From contig JACOSC010000027.1 in assembly GCA_016179055.1 (NCBI GenBank), forward strand, positions 1 through 34,492: a DNA stretch of 34,492 nucleotides. The letters run 5' to 3'. Positions 34,048 to 34,492 of this stretch are shown one piece after another. The translations under genes and the position numbers were made by a program. The stretch is from Acidobacteriota bacterium (GTDB lineage: Bacteria; Acidobacteriota; UBA6911; JACOSC01). Each line of letters begins with the position of its first letter. Position 1 is the first letter of the stretch. The notes below the pieces were generated by a model, which saw nothing but the letters and a program-made list of their open reading frames with translations, searched no databases and was not told where the DNA came from.

Positions 34048-34492
34048 AAGCCCATCGATGGCCTTTGCATGGGAGGCGCCGCTTGCGGCGCGTCCGAAAT
34101 GGAAAGGCAAATTCCCCCTCACGCAAGTGGCTGACTGGGGCGCCGCACGCGGCGCCCCGGCAGCAAAAGCGGCACGTCCAACACCCCATTGAGAAAATTT
34201 TGTGTCTTCTTAATAAATCGGGGTATGGGCCTTTCCCAAAATTCAGTAGTGGCATGTGGCCGGGCGCCCCGGCATTCTTTGGGATAATCCCTTACCCCAA
34301 TTTATTGAGAAGCCAGCGAAGCTGGCCAATCATATCCCTGAAAGGGATACCTAAGATAGCCGGGGGTGGAGCGTAGCGCAACCCCCGGTCAGGCATGACC
34401 GGAGTTCGTTCGACCCTGAAGGGGTCGCCTAAAGGCATGGGCGGCGGTGGAGTTCGACCCCTTCAGGGTCGAAACATGGGGACGGAGAGCAC
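34048..34492. repeat. Repeat block downstream of nrdJ, running off the window
   Basis: Starting ~25 bases after the nrdJ stop: GGCGCCGC-TT-GCGGCGC (near 34074), a perfect 10-bp hairpin GGGGCGCCGC-AC-GCGGCGCCCC (34137-34158), 24-bp inverted repeats 34206-34229 and 34289-34312 (21/24), ATCCCTGAAAGGGAT (34334-34348), linker AAGATAGCC, hairpin 34360-34388 (stem CCGGGGGT/ACCCCCGG, loop with AGCGTAGCG), and CGACCCTGAAGGGGTCG near 34411 facing a similar palindrome near 34455. The hairpins may serve as terminator for nrdJ. No gene is seen. Confidence 0.75.

Noticed and set aside
1..34492. tRNA, rRNA, tRNA-Sec (selC) and selenoprotein genes
   Set aside because: No cloverleaf with conserved TTC and CCA ends and no rRNA segment was recognised. 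No gene here shows an in-frame UGA at a conserved cysteine position. A covariance-model scan (tRNAscan-SE, Infernal) would be decisive.
12..34492. Transposase or integrase gene that could move the repeat elements
   Set aside because: No reading frame in the window shows DDE, Y1/HUH, serine or tyrosine recombinase motifs, so any mobilising enzyme must be encoded elsewhere.

Overview
The window looks like chromosomal DNA of a free-living, probably Gram-negative environmental bacterium with moderate to high GC. It carries an envelope-glycan gene cluster, a class II (B12-dependent) ribonucleotide reductase, a SelB elongation factor and a secreted kelch protein of the 'GTEMIVWGG' type. From memory, that kelch style and the abundance of palindromic intergenic repeats fit Acidobacteriota or a neighbouring uncultured phylum. 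Nothing in the window fixes the taxonomy.

Layout. (1) 278-2123, plus strand: a radical SAM/SPASM protein and an isoprenylcysteine-methyltransferase-like membrane protein. (2) 2282-7341, minus strand: two large multi-membrane-span GT-C-like proteins that share a C-terminal WxWCG domain. A decayed third protein of this kind lies at 7896-8367. (3) 8364-14268, plus strand: two paralogous GT4 glycosyltransferases bracketing two methyltransferases, one fused to DUF4214-like repeats and one to a coiled coil. (4) 14284-14984: a ~700-bp imperfect inverted repeat. (5) 15017-22140, plus strand: a tight run of four GT2 enzymes, one GT4 enzyme and selB. (6) 22141-25756: palindromic modules around a minus-strand signal-peptide protein with 12 kelch repeats. 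(7) 25908-30129, plus strand: thiolase, then an OppD-like and an OppF-like ABC ATPase, each separated from the next by repeat elements. (8) 30130-34492: another repeat block, a pair of NrdR-box-like sites spaced 31 bp, a consensus promoter, nrdJ, and a final repeat block.

The glycan genes plausibly work together. The GT2 and GT4 enzymes would build an oligosaccharide or polysaccharide on the cytoplasmic side, the methyltransferases could modify or cap it, and the GT-C-like proteins would act at the outer face of the membrane. No polymerase, flippase or ABC exporter is in the window, so the pathway is incomplete here.

The most unusual content is intergenic. At least six composite inverted-repeat elements sit between genes. 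Several are built from the same ordered modules: a short palindrome, an ATAATAGCC-like linker, a hairpin with an AGCGYAGCG loop, then a CCTGAAAGGG-type palindrome, mirrored on the other side. The hairpin stems change sequence while the loops stay alike, and two elements are flanked by direct repeats. This may be an uncharacterised family of non-autonomous mobile or structured-RNA elements.
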